The notes under the pieces: model-generated | Told to the model about the DNA's origin: nothing | What the model saw: only the letters and a program-made list of their open reading frames with translations | The model's database searches: none | Assembly: GCF_007827815.1 (NCBI RefSeq) | Contig: NZ_VITH01000002.1 | Coordinates: forward strand, 434,001-498,000 | Source: Azospirillum brasilense | GTDB taxonomy: Bacteria > Pseudomonadota > Alphaproteobacteria > Azospirillales > Azospirillaceae | Length of the DNA stretch: 64,000 bases | Reading direction: 5' to 3' | Made by a program: the position numbers and the translations under genes | In this document: positions 32,126 to 43,688 of the stretch, piece after piece | Position numbering within the stretch: position 1 is the stretch's first letter | Layout of the letters: every line of letters starts with the position of its first letter

Positions 32126-33622
32126 TCAGCCTTTGTGGCCCTGCGCCGCGGTCTGATCCGTGTCAGCCGCGGGCGAGGAGCCGTTGTTGTTCTTTTCGGT
32201 TTGCTTGCTGTCTTTGGTGTCCAGGGCGGACAGGGCATCCACCACCGTCGCCATGCGGCTGCCAAGGGACCCCTTGATGAGCACCACGTCGCCGCCGCGC
32301 ACCGCACCGGCCAGGAGGGGGGCCAATTCGGCGCTGGTCTCCGTCCAGGCGCCGCGCATGGCGGCGGGCAGACGGTCGAACAGGGCGCGCATGTGCGGGC
32401 CGCAGGCGTAGACCGCGTCCACATGGGCGGCGCGCAGCGGCTCGGCCAGCGCGGCGTGCAGGGCGTCGGCGCGGTCGCCCAGCTCCCGCATGTCGCCCAG
32501 CACGGCGAGGCGCCGGCCGCCGGCGCCGGGGTCGATCTTGCCGAGCACCGCAAAGGTTGCGGTCATGGCGGCGGGGCTGGCGTTGTAGCTCTCGTCGATC
32601 AGGGTGAAGGCGCCCCGCGCGGCCTGGACGCGCTTGCGCGTGCCGCGGCCCTTGACCGGCGCGATGGTCGACAGGGCGCGGGCCGCCGCGGCGACGTCGG
32701 CGCCCAGCGCCTTCACCGCCAGCAGCACGGCGAGGCTGTTCATCACCCAATGCCGGCCGGGCAGGGCCAGGCAGTACTGGATGCGCTCGCCCCGGATGAT
32801 CGCGGTCACGGCGCTGCAAGTGGCGTGCAGCGAGCACTCCACCAGACGCGCGTCGGCGTCGGCGTGGGAGCCGAAGCTCCAGATGCGGCTCAACCCCTGG
32901 GTGCGCGCGGCGGCGAGCAGGCGGGCGAAATGCGGGTTGTCGCGGTTGAGGACGGCGACCCCGTTGGGGTTCATGCCCTCGAAGATCTCGGCCTTGGCGT
33001 CGGCGATCGCCTCGACGGACTCGAAGAACTCCAGGTGGGCCGCCTCGACCGTCGTGATGACCGCGACGTCGGGCATCACCTGCCGCGACAGCGGGCCAAG
33101 CTCGCCGGCGTGGTTCATGCCCAGCTCGAACACGCCGAACTCGCTGTCCTCCGGCATGCGGGCCAGCGACAGGGGGACGCCCCAATGGTTGTTCAGGCTG
33201 CCTTCGGTGGCGAAGGTGCGGCCCTGCGCCGACAGGACGTGGCGCAGCGCCTCCTTGGTGCTGGTCTTGCCGACCGAGCCGGTGACGCCCACCACCCTGG
33301 CCTGGGTGCGCAGCCGCGCGACGTGGCCGAGATCGCCCAGCGCGGCCAGCGTGTCCTGCTCCACCGCCAGAAGGGAGGCGTCGCCCGGCACGCCGGGCGG
33401 CACGGTGCTGACCAGCGCCGCGGCGGCGCCGGCCTCCAGCGCCTTGGCGACGAAGTCATGCCCGTCGAAGTTCGGCCCCTTGATGGCGACGAACAGGTCG
33501 CCCGGAGCCACCTTGCGGCTGTCGATGCTGACCCCGGTCGCCTCCCAGGAGCGCGTCGCCTGACCGCTGGTGGCGGCGGCGGCGTCCTCGGCGGTCCACA
33601 GGACGGTCTTGGCCTCGCTCAT
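32126..33622 (-). CDS. murF: UDP-MurNAc-tripeptide D-Ala-D-Ala ligase MurF
   Basis: 498 aa. Adds D-Ala-D-Ala to UDP-MurNAc-tripeptide. It has the N-terminal MurF/E domain ([20 protein letters not shown]), the ATP loop [15 protein letters not shown], the [12 protein letters not shown] motif and ELGMNHAGE. The C-terminal domain holds [13 protein letters not shown], and the tail is Lys/Asn/Asp-rich and probably disordered. The start overlaps the murE stop as ATGA. Confidence 0.98.
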   Translation of the reverse strand: MSEAKTVLWTAEDAAAATSGQATRSWEATGVSIDSRKVAPGDLFVAIKGPNFDGHDFVAKALEAGAAAALVSTVPPGVPGDASLLAVEQDTLAALGDLGHVARLRTQARVVGVTGSVGKTSTKEALRHVLSAQGRTFATEGSLNNHWGVPLSLARMPEDSEFGVFELGMNHAGELGPLSRQVMPDVAVITTVEAAHLEFFESVEAIADAKAEIFEGMNPNGVAVLNRDNPHFARLLAAARTQGLSRIWSFGSHADADARLVECSLHATCSAVTAIIRGERIQYCLALPGRHWVMNSLAVLLAVKALGADVAAAARALSTIAPVKGRGTRKRVQAARGAFTLIDESYNASPAAMTATFAVLGKIDPGAGGRRLAVLGDMRELGDRADALHAALAEPLRAAHVDAVYACGPHMRALFDRLPAAMRGAWTETSAELAPLLAGAVRGGDVVLIKGSLGSRMATVVDALSALDTKDSKQTEKNNNGSSPAADTDQTAAQGHKG

Positions 33623-35088
33623 GCTGCTCCAACCTCTGCCACGGCGGCTCGTGCCTCGGTCGCGTCGTCGAAGGGAAGGACCTCCGTCCCGACGATCTGA
33701 CCATGCTCATGTCCCTTGCCGGCGATGACCAGGACGTCACCGGGCCGAAGGCTGCGGACGGCTGCGCGGATGGCCTCGCGCCGGTCGCCGATCTCCTCCA
33801 GGGCCGGATGGCCCGCCAGGACCTCCTTGCGGATGGCCGCCGGCACCTCGGTGCGCGGGTTGTCGTCGGTGACGATGGCGCGGTCGGCCAAACGGCCGGC
33901 CAACTCCCCCATCACCGGCCGCTTCCCGCGGTCGCGGTCGCCGCCGCACCCGAAGACCGCGATCAGGCGGTTCCGGGCGTGCTGCTTCAGCGCCAGCAGC
34001 ACCGTTTCCAGCGCGTCGGGCGTGTGGGCGAAATCGACATAGACCGCCGCCCCGCAGGGGTGGGTGGCGACGTGCTGCAGGCGTCCCGGCACGCCTTCAA
34101 GGCGGGTCAGGGTGGCCAGAGCCTCGTCACGGTCCGCGCCGGAGCCGATCACCAGGCCGAGCGCGCACAGCACGTTCCACGCCTGGAAGCGGCCCGCCAG
34201 CGGCAGGTCCACGGTGATGCCGCGGCCCAGGACCGTCAGGTTCAGGCGCTGGCCGTGGGCCAGCGGCTCGACCCCGTTCACCCGGATCTCGCGGCCGGCC
34301 AGACCGTATCCGAAGACGCGGTGACCGCGCTGTGAACAAATCCCGGCAAGCTCGGCAAAAGTGCCGCTGTCGGCGTTCAGGACGGCGGTTCCCCCATCGG
34401 GCAACACCCGTCCGAACAGCATCGCCTTGGCCTGGAGGTAGGCCTCCATCGTGCCGTGGTAGTCCAGATGGTCGCGGGTCAGGTTGGTGAAGCCCGCGGC
34501 CTTGAGGGCCACGCCGTCGAGACGGAACTGCTCCAGCCCGTGGCTGGACGCCTCCATGGCCAGATGCTCGATCCCCTTGTCCTTGACGGCGGCGAGGTCG
34601 CGGTGGAGCGACACCGGGTCCGGCGTGGTCATCCCGCCGTAATCGTCCAGCCCCGGCCCGATCAGCCCGAGCGTGCCCAGGCTGGCCGCCTTCAGGCCCA
34701 TCAGCTCCCACATCTGGCGGGCGAACTGCACGGTGGAGGTCTTGCCGTTGGTCCCCGTCACGGCGACCACGGTGTCCGGCTGCCGCCCGTGGAAGGCGGC
34801 GGCGAGGCGCGCGAAGAGGCGGCGCGGCTGCTCGTCGGCGACCAGAGCGGCGGCGCTGCCGGCGGGCAGGGCGGTCCCGACGGGCGCCACCACCGCGACG
34901 GCGCCCTTGGCGAGCGCGTCGGCGATGAAGGCGCGCCCGTCCGCCTTCGCGCCCGGCAGGGCGGCAAAGACGAAACCGGGCCTGACCGCGCGGCTGTCCG
35001 CGGTCAGCCCGGTCACTTCGACGGCGGGTGCCTCGGTGGCGGACGCCGTGTCAGCGCGGCTTGTTGCCAGCAGGTGGGACAGAAGCAA
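33619..35088 (-). CDS. murE: UDP-MurNAc-dipeptide meso-diaminopimelate ligase MurE
   Basis: 489 aa with a TTG start at 35088. Adds meso-diaminopimelate to the growing stem peptide. It has the N-terminal VTGLTADSRAVRPGFVFAALPG, the ATP loop AVTGTNGKTSTVQFARQMW, the carbamylated-Lys region, VYVDFAHTPDALE and the meso-DAP-recognition motif DDNPRTE. No ATG exists near the expected N-terminus. The TTG begins the LLLSHLLA helix that matches family starts and has GAAAGG 8 nt upstream. It overlaps ftsI by 38 bases, the deepest overlap in the operon. Confidence 0.93.
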   Translation of the reverse strand: MLLSHLLATSRADTASATEAPAVEVTGLTADSRAVRPGFVFAALPGAKADGRAFIADALAKGAVAVVAPVGTALPAGSAAALVADEQPRRLFARLAAAFHGRQPDTVVAVTGTNGKTSTVQFARQMWELMGLKAASLGTLGLIGPGLDDYGGMTTPDPVSLHRDLAAVKDKGIEHLAMEASSHGLEQFRLDGVALKAAGFTNLTRDHLDYHGTMEAYLQAKAMLFGRVLPDGGTAVLNADSGTFAELAGICSQRGHRVFGYGLAGREIRVNGVEPLAHGQRLNLTVLGRGITVDLPLAGRFQAWNVLCALGLVIGSGADRDEALATLTRLEGVPGRLQHVATHPCGAAVYVDFAHTPDALETVLLALKQHARNRLIAVFGCGGDRDRGKRPVMGELAGRLADRAIVTDDNPRTEVPAAIRKEVLAGHPALEEIGDRREAIRAAVRSLRPGDVLVIAGKGHEHGQIVGTEVLPFDDATEARAAVAEVGAA

Positions 35089-36856
35089 CGGTGCTGCCTT
35101 TCGGTTGCGCGGGCGGAGGCGGCGGTGCGGGCGGGGTGGTCTGACCGGCGGTGTTGATGTAGGTGGCGTTGATGACGTCGGGCGACGCCTCATCCACCGG
35201 CTGGACGCCCAGCAGCGGTCCGATCTGCTTCACGATCCGACCGACCGCGGGGGCGGCGACCCAGCCGCCGGTGGCGAAGCCGTAGGTCTTCTTGGTGCCC
35301 TTCGGCTCGTCGATCAGGACATAGACGATGTAGCGGGGGTCGTGCATCGGGAAGGCGCCGAGGAACGACGACATGCGGGAGTTCCGGGCGTAGCTCCGGC
35401 CCTTCTGCTTGTCCGCCGTGCCGGTCTTGCCGCCGACGACGTAGCCCTTGGCGTTGGCCGACTTCGCCGTGCCGTCGGTGACCACGAAGCGGAAGAGGCG
35501 ACGCATCATCGCCGAGGTCTTCGGGCTGATGACCTGCTCGCCGGGCACCTCGACCGTGGGGTCGCGCTTCAGCAGGGTCGGCGGGTGCAGCACGCCGCCG
35601 TTGATGATCGAGGCCGCGGCGTTGACCGTGTGCATCGGGCTGACCGACATGCCGTGGCCGAAGGAGATGGTCATGGTGTTGACCTCCCGCCACGGATTCG
35701 GCACCAGCGGCCAGCCGTTCTCCGGCAGTTCCAGCGAAGTCGGGCGGGTCATGCCCAGCTTGGTCAGGAAGGACTTCTGGTGTTGCACGCCGAGCGTCAG
35801 CGCCATGCGCACCGACCCGAGGTTCGACGATTCCTGGAACACCTCCGCCACGGTCAGGTTGTGTTTGAACGCGTGGAATTCGCGGATCGTGAAGCGGCCG
35901 ACCTTGATGTTGTTGATGGTGTCGAAGGTGTCGGACACGCGAATCTTGCCCGAATCCAGCGACATCGCGGTGTTGAAGATCTTGAAGGTGGAGCCCATTT
36001 CGTACACGCCGAGCGTCGCGCGGTTGAACAGCGTGTCCGCGTCAAGTCCTGTCGGGTTGTGCGGATCGAAGTCGGGCAGCGAAACCATCGACATGACTTC
36101 GCCGTTGCGGACATCGTAAATGATGCCGGCGGCGCCGATGGCGCTGAACTCTTCGATCGTCGCCTGCAATTCCTTCTTCATAATATGCTGAAGGCGCAGG
36201 TCGATCGACAGCTGCAGCGGCTTCGGGTCGGTGGTCAGCCGCTTGTTGAACTGCTGCTCCAGCCCGGCGAGGCCGTTGTTGTCCACGCCGGTGAAGCCGA
36301 CCAGATGCGAGGTCAGGTTGGAGGCCGGGTAGAAGCGGCGCTCCTCCCGTTCGAAATAGACGCCGGGCAGGCCGAGCCGGAACACCGCCGCCTGCTGCTT
36401 GGGCGTCAGGTTGCGCTTGATCCAGACGAACCGCTTGTCGCCGCTGAGCTTGGCCAGCAGGTCCTTGTAGTCCAGCTCGGGCAGCGCGGTGGTCAGCTTG
36501 CGCGCCACCTCGTCCGGGCGGCTGATCAGCTTCGGGTCGGCGTAGAGCGACTGCGTGGCGAGCGAGGTCGCCAGCAGGTTGCCGTTGCGGTCCACAATGT
36601 CGGCGCGGTTGACCGGCGGGGCGTCGACCTCCGCGGCCATGCGCGGGCGCGGTTCCGCCGCGTGGTTGAACAGCGTCGCGTCCACCAGCTTCACGCCGAT
36701 GGCGGAAAAGACCACGGCGACCATGGCCGCGGTCACCATCAACCGGTTCCGGCTCTGCTCCAGCGCGACCGACAGCGACGTCCGCGGCTTGGAGGCCGGG
36801 GGCGGAACGCTGTAGGCGCCGTGCGCGGGATCGATGCCGGGCGGCGGAACGCTCAT
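35051..36856 (-). CDS. ftsI: Septal transpeptidase FtsI (PBP3)
   Basis: 601 aa. A class B penicillin-binding protein that crosslinks septal peptidoglycan. Short cytoplasmic N-terminus, one membrane helix (about residues 40-60), pedestal domain (RADIVDRNGNLLATSL), then the transpeptidase with the active-site motifs MGSTFKIF (SxxK), ESSNLG (SxN) and GGKTGTADK (KTG). The C-terminus is a Pro-rich tail of about 30 residues. The start overlaps ftsL as ATGA. Confidence 0.97.
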   Translation of the reverse strand: MSVPPPGIDPAHGAYSVPPPASKPRTSLSVALEQSRNRLMVTAAMVAVVFSAIGVKLVDATLFNHAAEPRPRMAAEVDAPPVNRADIVDRNGNLLATSLATQSLYADPKLISRPDEVARKLTTALPELDYKDLLAKLSGDKRFVWIKRNLTPKQQAAVFRLGLPGVYFEREERRFYPASNLTSHLVGFTGVDNNGLAGLEQQFNKRLTTDPKPLQLSIDLRLQHIMKKELQATIEEFSAIGAAGIIYDVRNGEVMSMVSLPDFDPHNPTGLDADTLFNRATLGVYEMGSTFKIFNTAMSLDSGKIRVSDTFDTINNIKVGRFTIREFHAFKHNLTVAEVFQESSNLGSVRMALTLGVQHQKSFLTKLGMTRPTSLELPENGWPLVPNPWREVNTMTISFGHGMSVSPMHTVNAAASIINGGVLHPPTLLKRDPTVEVPGEQVISPKTSAMMRRLFRFVVTDGTAKSANAKGYVVGGKTGTADKQKGRSYARNSRMSSFLGAFPMHDPRYIVYVLIDEPKGTKKTYGFATGGWVAAPAVGRIVKQIGPLLGVQPVDEASPDVINATYINTAGQTTPPAPPPPPAQPKGSTVASVPPAGNKPR

Positions 36857-37581
36857 CGGTTGGCTCCGAGACGGGCGACGAGAAGACCGATGCTGTCATG
36901 CTGGGCCGGGGCGGCCGGCGGCGGGGCGGCCTGGAAGCCGGCCTGCTGCGGCTGCGGACGGGCTGCGGGCGGCGGCGCCAGCGTCCGCGCGGTGACCGGC
37001 GGCTTGGTGGCGACCTCCGTCGGCCCGGTCGTCACCATGCGCGCCGGGGCCGACTTGGCGGCGGAGGGCAGGGGCGGCGCCTTGGCCGAGGCGGGCACGA
37101 TGGCCGAGGGCTTGATCGGGGCCGGCTTGATCGGCGAGGCCGAGGCCGGAATGATCACGCCGCCCTGAACGCCACCCTGTACGATGGCGCCGCCGCCCAC
37201 GACGCTGTCCCCGGTGGAGGCGGTCGCCACGTTCGGCGCCTTGCCCGGCGTCTGGTTGCGGACCATCGGCGGCAGCGGGGCCTCCTCCGGCGCGACGGTC
37301 GGCGAGGGGCGCATCGGGACGATGTTCATCGCCACGAACTGGCGCGCCTCGGTCGGCTGCAGCGCCAGATGCTCGCGCGACAGATTCTCGAGACGGGTCG
37401 GGTCGTTGAGGAAGCTCCACTCGGCCTTGAGGACCTGGATGGCCTCCTGCTCCACCATGATCTTGCGGTTGAGCGAGCCCAGCTTTTCTTCCAGCTCCTG
37501 AACCTCGTAGCTGGTCTCGAACAGGACGAAGCCGGCGGCGGCGATCAGCCCACCCCAGAAAAGTGCGGATTTGTATTTCAT
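36853..37581 (-). CDS. ftsL: Cell division protein FtsL, long form
   Basis: 242 aa, about twice the usual FtsL. Residues 1-22 are a membrane helix with almost no cytoplasmic part. Residues 25-75 are a leucine-zipper-like coiled coil ([18 protein letters not shown]), then [22 protein letters not shown], the conserved FtsL motif that binds FtsB. From residue 90 on it is a disordered Pro/Ala/Lys/Val tail of 150 residues. Extended C-termini are known in some alphaproteobacterial FtsL proteins; this one is long. The position between rsmH and ftsI confirms identity. ATGA overlaps at both ends. Confidence 0.92.
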   Translation of the reverse strand: MKYKSALFWGGLIAAAGFVLFETSYEVQELEEKLGSLNRKIMVEQEAIQVLKAEWSFLNDPTRLENLSREHLALQPTEARQFVAMNIVPMRPSPTVAPEEAPLPPMVRNQTPGKAPNVATASTGDSVVGGGAIVQGGVQGGVIIPASASPIKPAPIKPSAIVPASAKAPPLPSAAKSAPARMVTTGPTEVATKPPVTARTLAPPPAARPQPQQAGFQAAPPPAAPAQHDSIGLLVARLGANR

Positions 37582-38582
37582 GCCGCCTCCTTGCCGGGCG
37601 CCGGATAGGCCGGCGCCGCCGTGCGTTCAGCCGCGCGCAGCCGGGCAGAGCGCGCGCGTGGGTTGCTGTGGGCTTCCTGGTCCGTCGGCACGATGGGCTT
37701 GCGCGACAGAAGCCGGAAGGATGGGGAGCGCGCGTCTGCCGCAAGGCTCGGCGCGTGTCGGGACGGGGAGGGCGGGGGCGAGGAGCGTTCCTTCAGGAAC
37801 GTCTTCACTTCCCGGTCCTCCAGCGAATGGAAGGAGACGACGGCGAGACGGCCGCCGGGCTTCAGCAGCGATTCGGCGGCGGCGAGGCCGCGGCGCAGCT
37901 CGCCCAGCTCGTCGTTCACATGGATGCGCAGCGCCTGGAAGGTGCGGGTCGCCGGGTCGATGGCGTCGCCCTTCCCCTTCGGCACCACCGACCGTACCAC
38001 GTCGGCCAGCTGCTTGGTGCGCGCGAACGGGGTGTCCAGACGCGCGGCGACGATGGCGCGGGCCACGCGGCGGGCCATGCGCTCCTCGCCGTAATGGAAG
38101 ACGATGTCGGCCAGCTCGTCCTGGGTGGCGGTGTTCACCACGTCGGCGGCGGTCGGCCCATCGCGTCCCATCCGCATGTCGAGCGGGCCGTCGAATCGGA
38201 AGGAGAAGCCGCGCTCCGGCTCGTCGATCTGCGGGGAGGAGACGCCGATGTCCAGCGCCACGCCGTCCACCGATTCGACGCCGTGCTCGGCGAGCAGCCG
38301 GCCCATGTCGCCGAATCGGCCTTCGACGATCGCCAGCCGGCCCGGGTAGGCGAGGGCGAGCTGGCGGCCGCGCTCGATGGCTTCGGGATCGCGGTCGATT
38401 CCCCAGACCCGGCAGTCGGCGCGGTCGAGAATCGCGCGGGCATAGCCGCCGGCGCCGAAGGTGCCGTCCACATAGACGCCGCCGTCGCGCGGGGAGAGCG
38501 CGTCCACGACCTCGTTCAGCAGGACGGAGATGTGCGGCGAATCCGGAGCGGAGGAGACGGGGGCAGGAGGCTTCACGGTCAT
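37578..38582 (-). CDS. rsmH: 16S rRNA m4C1402 methyltransferase RsmH
   Basis: 334 aa. Methylates N4 of C1402 in 16S rRNA with S-adenosylmethionine. Motifs: [14 protein letters not shown] at the start, the SAM loop [61 protein letters not shown] and [13 protein letters not shown]. The C-terminal 50 residues are Arg/Pro-rich. It overlaps mraZ and ftsL as ATGA, the standard second position of dcw operons. Confidence 0.97.
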   Translation of the reverse strand: MTVKPPAPVSSAPDSPHISVLLNEVVDALSPRDGGVYVDGTFGAGGYARAILDRADCRVWGIDRDPEAIERGRQLALAYPGRLAIVEGRFGDMGRLLAEHGVESVDGVALDIGVSSPQIDEPERGFSFRFDGPLDMRMGRDGPTAADVVNTATQDELADIVFHYGEERMARRVARAIVAARLDTPFARTKQLADVVRSVVPKGKGDAIDPATRTFQALRIHVNDELGELRRGLAAAESLLKPGGRLAVVSFHSLEDREVKTFLKERSSPPPSPSRHAPSLAADARSPSFRLLSRKPIVPTDQEAHSNPRARSARLRAAERTAAPAYPAPGKEAA

Positions 38583-39076
38583 GCGCCCTCCCCTGCCCGG
38601 CCGGCGGCGGCGCGGGACGCCTTGGCGACGATCTGGCTCAGCGAAATGTCCTTGCGCACGACCTGGTCGCGCAGCGTCTGTTCATGGGCCTTCAGGGCGC
38701 CGGGCTCCCAGATCTGGAAGGTCTTGCGGCGGCCGATGAAGGCGGCTTCCTCGTCGATTCCGGCGAATTCGGCGAGTTCCTTGGGCAGGACGATTCGGCC
38801 TTCGGTGTCCAGCGAGACGGGGATCAGCTTGCCGAAGATGAAGGTCTCGATCATGTCGCGCTCGTCCGAATCCAGATCGGGGGATTCCAGGCTTTCGGAC
38901 AGCACGTCGAGATAATCCTGATCGGCGCCTTCCAGCGCCTGATGATTCAGCGAAGGCCAGAGGTAAACGGTGCCGGGAGCCGACGTCTTGGCAAGCGACT
39001 GCCGGAACTGCGCCGGGATGGAGCAGCGGCCTTTCCTGTCAACTTTGTTGACGTATGTGGACAGGAAAATGGCCAT
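38579..39076 (-). CDS. mraZ: Transcriptional regulator MraZ
   Basis: 165 aa, first gene of the dcw operon. Two AbrB-like swapped-hairpin domains with the repeated DxKGRxxxP motif: [17 protein letters not shown] and [18 protein letters not shown]. MraZ forms a ring and represses its own operon by binding regularly spaced TGGG boxes; four such boxes lie 120 bases upstream. A linker of about 45 acidic residues joins the halves. The start ATG at 39076 has AGGAA (revcomp) context nearby. Confidence 0.96.
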   Translation of the reverse strand: MAIFLSTYVNKVDRKGRCSIPAQFRQSLAKTSAPGTVYLWPSLNHQALEGADQDYLDVLSESLESPDLDSDERDMIETFIFGKLIPVSLDTEGRIVLPKELAEFAGIDEEAAFIGRRKTFQIWEPGALKAHEQTLRDQVVRKDISLSQIVAKASRAAAGRAGEGA

Positions 39077-39196
39077 CGGCCTGACGAACGCCCCCCTTAT
39101 CCCGTTGCCGGTCTTCGCCGTCGCGAAGCCCTATCCGCTCTTGCCGCTGAACGCGCCCGGTTTGGCTACCTTGGTTGGGTAGTTCCCCCTCCAAAC

Positions 39197-39230
39197 TGGG
39201 CTTTCATGGGATAGCATGGGACAGTTTGGG
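39197..39230 (+). promoter_or_regulatory. MraZ operator: four TGGG boxes at 10-bp spacing
   Basis: TGGG at 39197, 39207, 39217 and 39227, read on the plus strand, with exact 6-base spacers. E. coli MraZ binds three TGGGN boxes with 5-base spacers, the same 10-bp period. The boxes cover the spacer and -10 of the predicted mraZ promoter, as expected for a repressor site. Confidence 0.85.
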
Positions 39231-39236
39231 CGTCAA
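39208..39236 (-). promoter_or_regulatory. Predicted mraZ / dcw promoter
   Basis: On the minus strand, TTGACG (39236-39231), a 17-base spacer, then TATCCC (39213-39208) with an extended TGC before it. The -35 is a 5/6 match; the -10 is weak but extended. Leader to mraZ about 125 bases. Confidence 0.6.
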
Positions 39237-39630
39237 CGCCCCCTCCAGTATTCATATGGTGCTGTCAAGACTTTTGGCCCGATGTGTTGCCGGCGTGCAA
39301 ATAGGTGAGGCGAATCGGCGAGAATCGGCAATATATCAGGGCCGGGATGAGCGATTACGCGGGATTGCGCCACAGAGTTCGCAGGATGTTCCGTGAGTCC
39401 CGCGAATGGTTCCCAACATGTGGCTTTCCATAAAGGCGAATCGCATCCTACGAATGGTATAGCCTGCTGGGGTAACCTGCCGTGGTTGGGCATGGGACGG
39501 CATGGGAATTTGCCCCACAGTTATCCACCGCCTGTGGATGAAGCTGGGGACATCTGTGGACAAGGGGGCGCCATCCCAGGCCCGCGCTGCGGGAAAGGGG
39601 TGCTCCGGTGTCCGGTGGTGGTGGGGATAA
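39237..39630. other. Region between mraZ promoter and rnpB 3' end
   Basis: About 390 bases, moderately AT-richer than the genes around it. It contains no credible gene. It contains DnaA-box-like 9-mers (39521-39563) and three more TGGG words (39487, 39493, 39503), the last two at 10-bp spacing. Confidence 0.5.
39521..39563. promoter_or_regulatory. Cluster of three DnaA-box-like 9-mers
   Basis: TTATCCACC (39521-39529, plus), TGTGGATGA (39533-39541, reading TCATCCACA on minus) and TGTGGACAA (39555-39563, reading TTGTCCACA on minus). Each is one mismatch from TTATCCACA. Confidence 0.5.
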
Positions 39631-40050
<420 letters not shown>

Positions 40051-40057
40051 GGCACTG

Positions 40058-40098
40058 TGTATAGGGTCGCCATTCGATTCGCAACTTCGATTCGCAAC
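40058..40098 (-). promoter_or_regulatory. rnpB promoter with tandem 13-bp repeat
   Basis: -10 TATACA (40063-40058), placing the start near 40050, exactly where P1 begins. Upstream are two perfect tandem copies of a 13-mer (40073-40085 and 40086-40098) that each supply TTGCGA on the minus strand; the nearer one is 15 bases from the -10. Confidence 0.6.
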
Positions 40099-40122
40099 GG
40101 TGTTCGGGAGCGATCCGGATTC

Positions 40123-40845
40123 TCAGCGCCCGGTCATCCGCAGCAGCGCGCGCAGCCGGCGCAGCGTCTCCGGGTCGGGCTCCCCGGTCAGGCGCTCGGG
40201 GTGGAAATGGCGCTGGAAGGACAGCAGAACCCGCGATTCGGCGGTGTCATACCCATAGCGTCCCAGAAGCGCCGCCACATCCTCCGCGGATTCCGCCAAG
40301 TCGACCGCCAAGTCGATCGGCGAGTCGTCCGCCGCGATGGGCTGGGGCCACAGCCCGATTCCGCGCGCGGCCAGCCCCGGCCAGTCGAACAGCTCGCCGG
40401 GGTCCTCCTTGCGGGCCGGGGCGATGTCGCTGTGGCCCAGCACATCGGCCGGCGCGATTCCATGACGCCCCATGATGTCGAGGCAGAGATCGGCCACGGC
40501 GGCCATCTGGACGGCGGGGAAGGGGCGGTAGCCGAACTCGTGCCCTGGATTGACGATCTCGATTCCGATGGAGCGGCTGTTGACGTCGGCCCGTCCCCGC
40601 CAGGAGGACAGGCCGGCGTGCCAGGCGCGCCGGTCCTCCGGCACATGGGCGTGGACGGCGCCGTCCTCGTCCACCGTGTAGTGGGCGCTGACCTGGGCGG
40701 CGGGGTCGCACAGCCGGCTCAGCGCCGACTCGGCGGTCGGCATCCCCGTGTAATGGAGAATCAGCAGCTCCACCCCCACGCCCTCGGGCCGCGGCCCGTG
40801 GTTGGGAGAGGGGCGGTCGATGCATCCGGTGCCCGTGCGCATCAT
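40123..40845 (-). CDS. N-acetylmuramoyl-L-alanine amidase (AmpD/AmiD-like) with peptidoglycan-binding domain
   Basis: 240 aa. An Amidase_2 domain covers residues about 20-160 with zinc-site residues in ILHYTGM (His), AWHAGLSSW (His), and GHSDIAPARKEDPGELFDW (His and Asp). This type cleaves the MurNAc-L-Ala bond of cell wall fragments. Residues about 180-235 resemble a peptidoglycan-binding helical domain (VAALLGRYGYDTA...LSFQRHF). No signal peptide is seen, favouring an AmpD-like recycling role, but a poorly resolved N-terminus leaves AmiD possible. It follows the EamA gene by 22 bases, probably in one operon. GAGG precedes two adjacent ATGs (40845 and 40842). Confidence 0.88.
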   Translation of the reverse strand: MMRTGTGCIDRPSPNHGPRPEGVGVELLILHYTGMPTAESALSRLCDPAAQVSAHYTVDEDGAVHAHVPEDRRAWHAGLSSWRGRADVNSRSIGIEIVNPGHEFGYRPFPAVQMAAVADLCLDIMGRHGIAPADVLGHSDIAPARKEDPGELFDWPGLAARGIGLWPQPIAADDSPIDLAVDLAESAEDVAALLGRYGYDTAESRVLLSFQRHFHPERLTGEPDPETLRRLRALLRMTGR

Positions 40846-40867
40846 GGTGTCCTCAGGTCGGGCTTCC

Positions 40868-41742
40868 TCAGGTCGGATTCGTCACCTTCTCCGCCAGCGC
40901 CGTCGGGCGCCGCTTCACGATGACGGCCATGCCGCCCACGGTCAACAGCCCGCCCAGGACCAGCCGGAGCGTGAAGGGATCGTCCATCAGCAGAACGCCG
41001 GCCAGCACGCCGAAGACCGGCACGGTCAGCAGGAAGGGCATGGTCTGGTTGACCGAGTATTTGCGCAGCAGCGGGTACCACATCCCATAGGCGCCCATGG
41101 TCACGCCCACCGCCATGTAGGCGACGGAGCCCCAGCCCCACAGGGTCGCGTCGGTGAGCGCGGCCATCTGGCCCTCCTCGAACAGGAAGGAGAGCAGCAG
41201 GAGCTGCGGGGCGGCGAACAGCGCCATCCAGCCGTTCAGCGCGAAGCCGTCCACCCCGACGATCATCTTCATCTGGATGCTGGCGACGGCGAAGGCGAAG
41301 CTGGCGCCCAGGATCATGAACAGCGGCACCAGCGACCCGGACAGCCGCGGCTCGCCGGCGATCACCGCGACGCCGGCGAAGGCCGCGGCCATGCCGATGG
41401 CCCGGCGCCAGCCCAGCTTGTCCTTGAAGATCAACGCGGCCAGGAGGGAGGAGAAGGGCACCTGCGCCTGTGCCGCCAGCGAGGCGGTGGCCGCGTCGAT
41501 GCCGTTCAGCCCGGTGAACATCAGCGGGAAATGCACGGTCCCCAGCGTCACCGACAGGATCGCGATGGGCCGCACCGCGCTCCAGGGGATCCGCTTGAAA
41601 GGCAGGATCAGCGCCGCCACCGCGAGGAAGCGCAGGGCCATGATGAAGAGGGGCGGGAACTCGGCCAGCCCCCATTTGGCGACAACGAAGTTCAGGCCCC
41701 AGATCGCCATGACCAGGAGCGCCAGCAGCGAGTCGCGCAGAC

Positions 41743-41746
<4 letters not shown>
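40868..41746 (-). CDS. EamA-family drug/metabolite transporter
   Basis: 292 aa with ten predicted membrane helices in two EamA halves (N-half starts LLALLVMAIWGLNFVVAKWGL; C-half has FAFAVASIQMK). Members export amino acids or metabolites, or confer drug resistance; the substrate cannot be told. The first helix has the WGxxFV signature of the RhaT/EamA group. The ATG at 41746 overlaps the ABC-F stop as ATGA, so the two genes are coupled. Confidence 0.92.
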
Positions 41747-43569
<1,823 letters not shown>

Positions 43570-43688
43570 GACCCAACGATACGGTGTGCGGAGGTGTGCT
43601 TATATAGCGTGCGGTCCGCAGGCCCGCGACACCCGATTGCGCCGGGGCGGGGATGCACGGGGAGGGACGGGGGCGCAATGGCGGGACC

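Noticed and set aside
39521..39563. Chromosome replication origin at the DnaA-box cluster
   Set aside because: No dnaA, dnaN, parAB or gid genes nearby and only three boxes; a regulatory role or chance is more likely.
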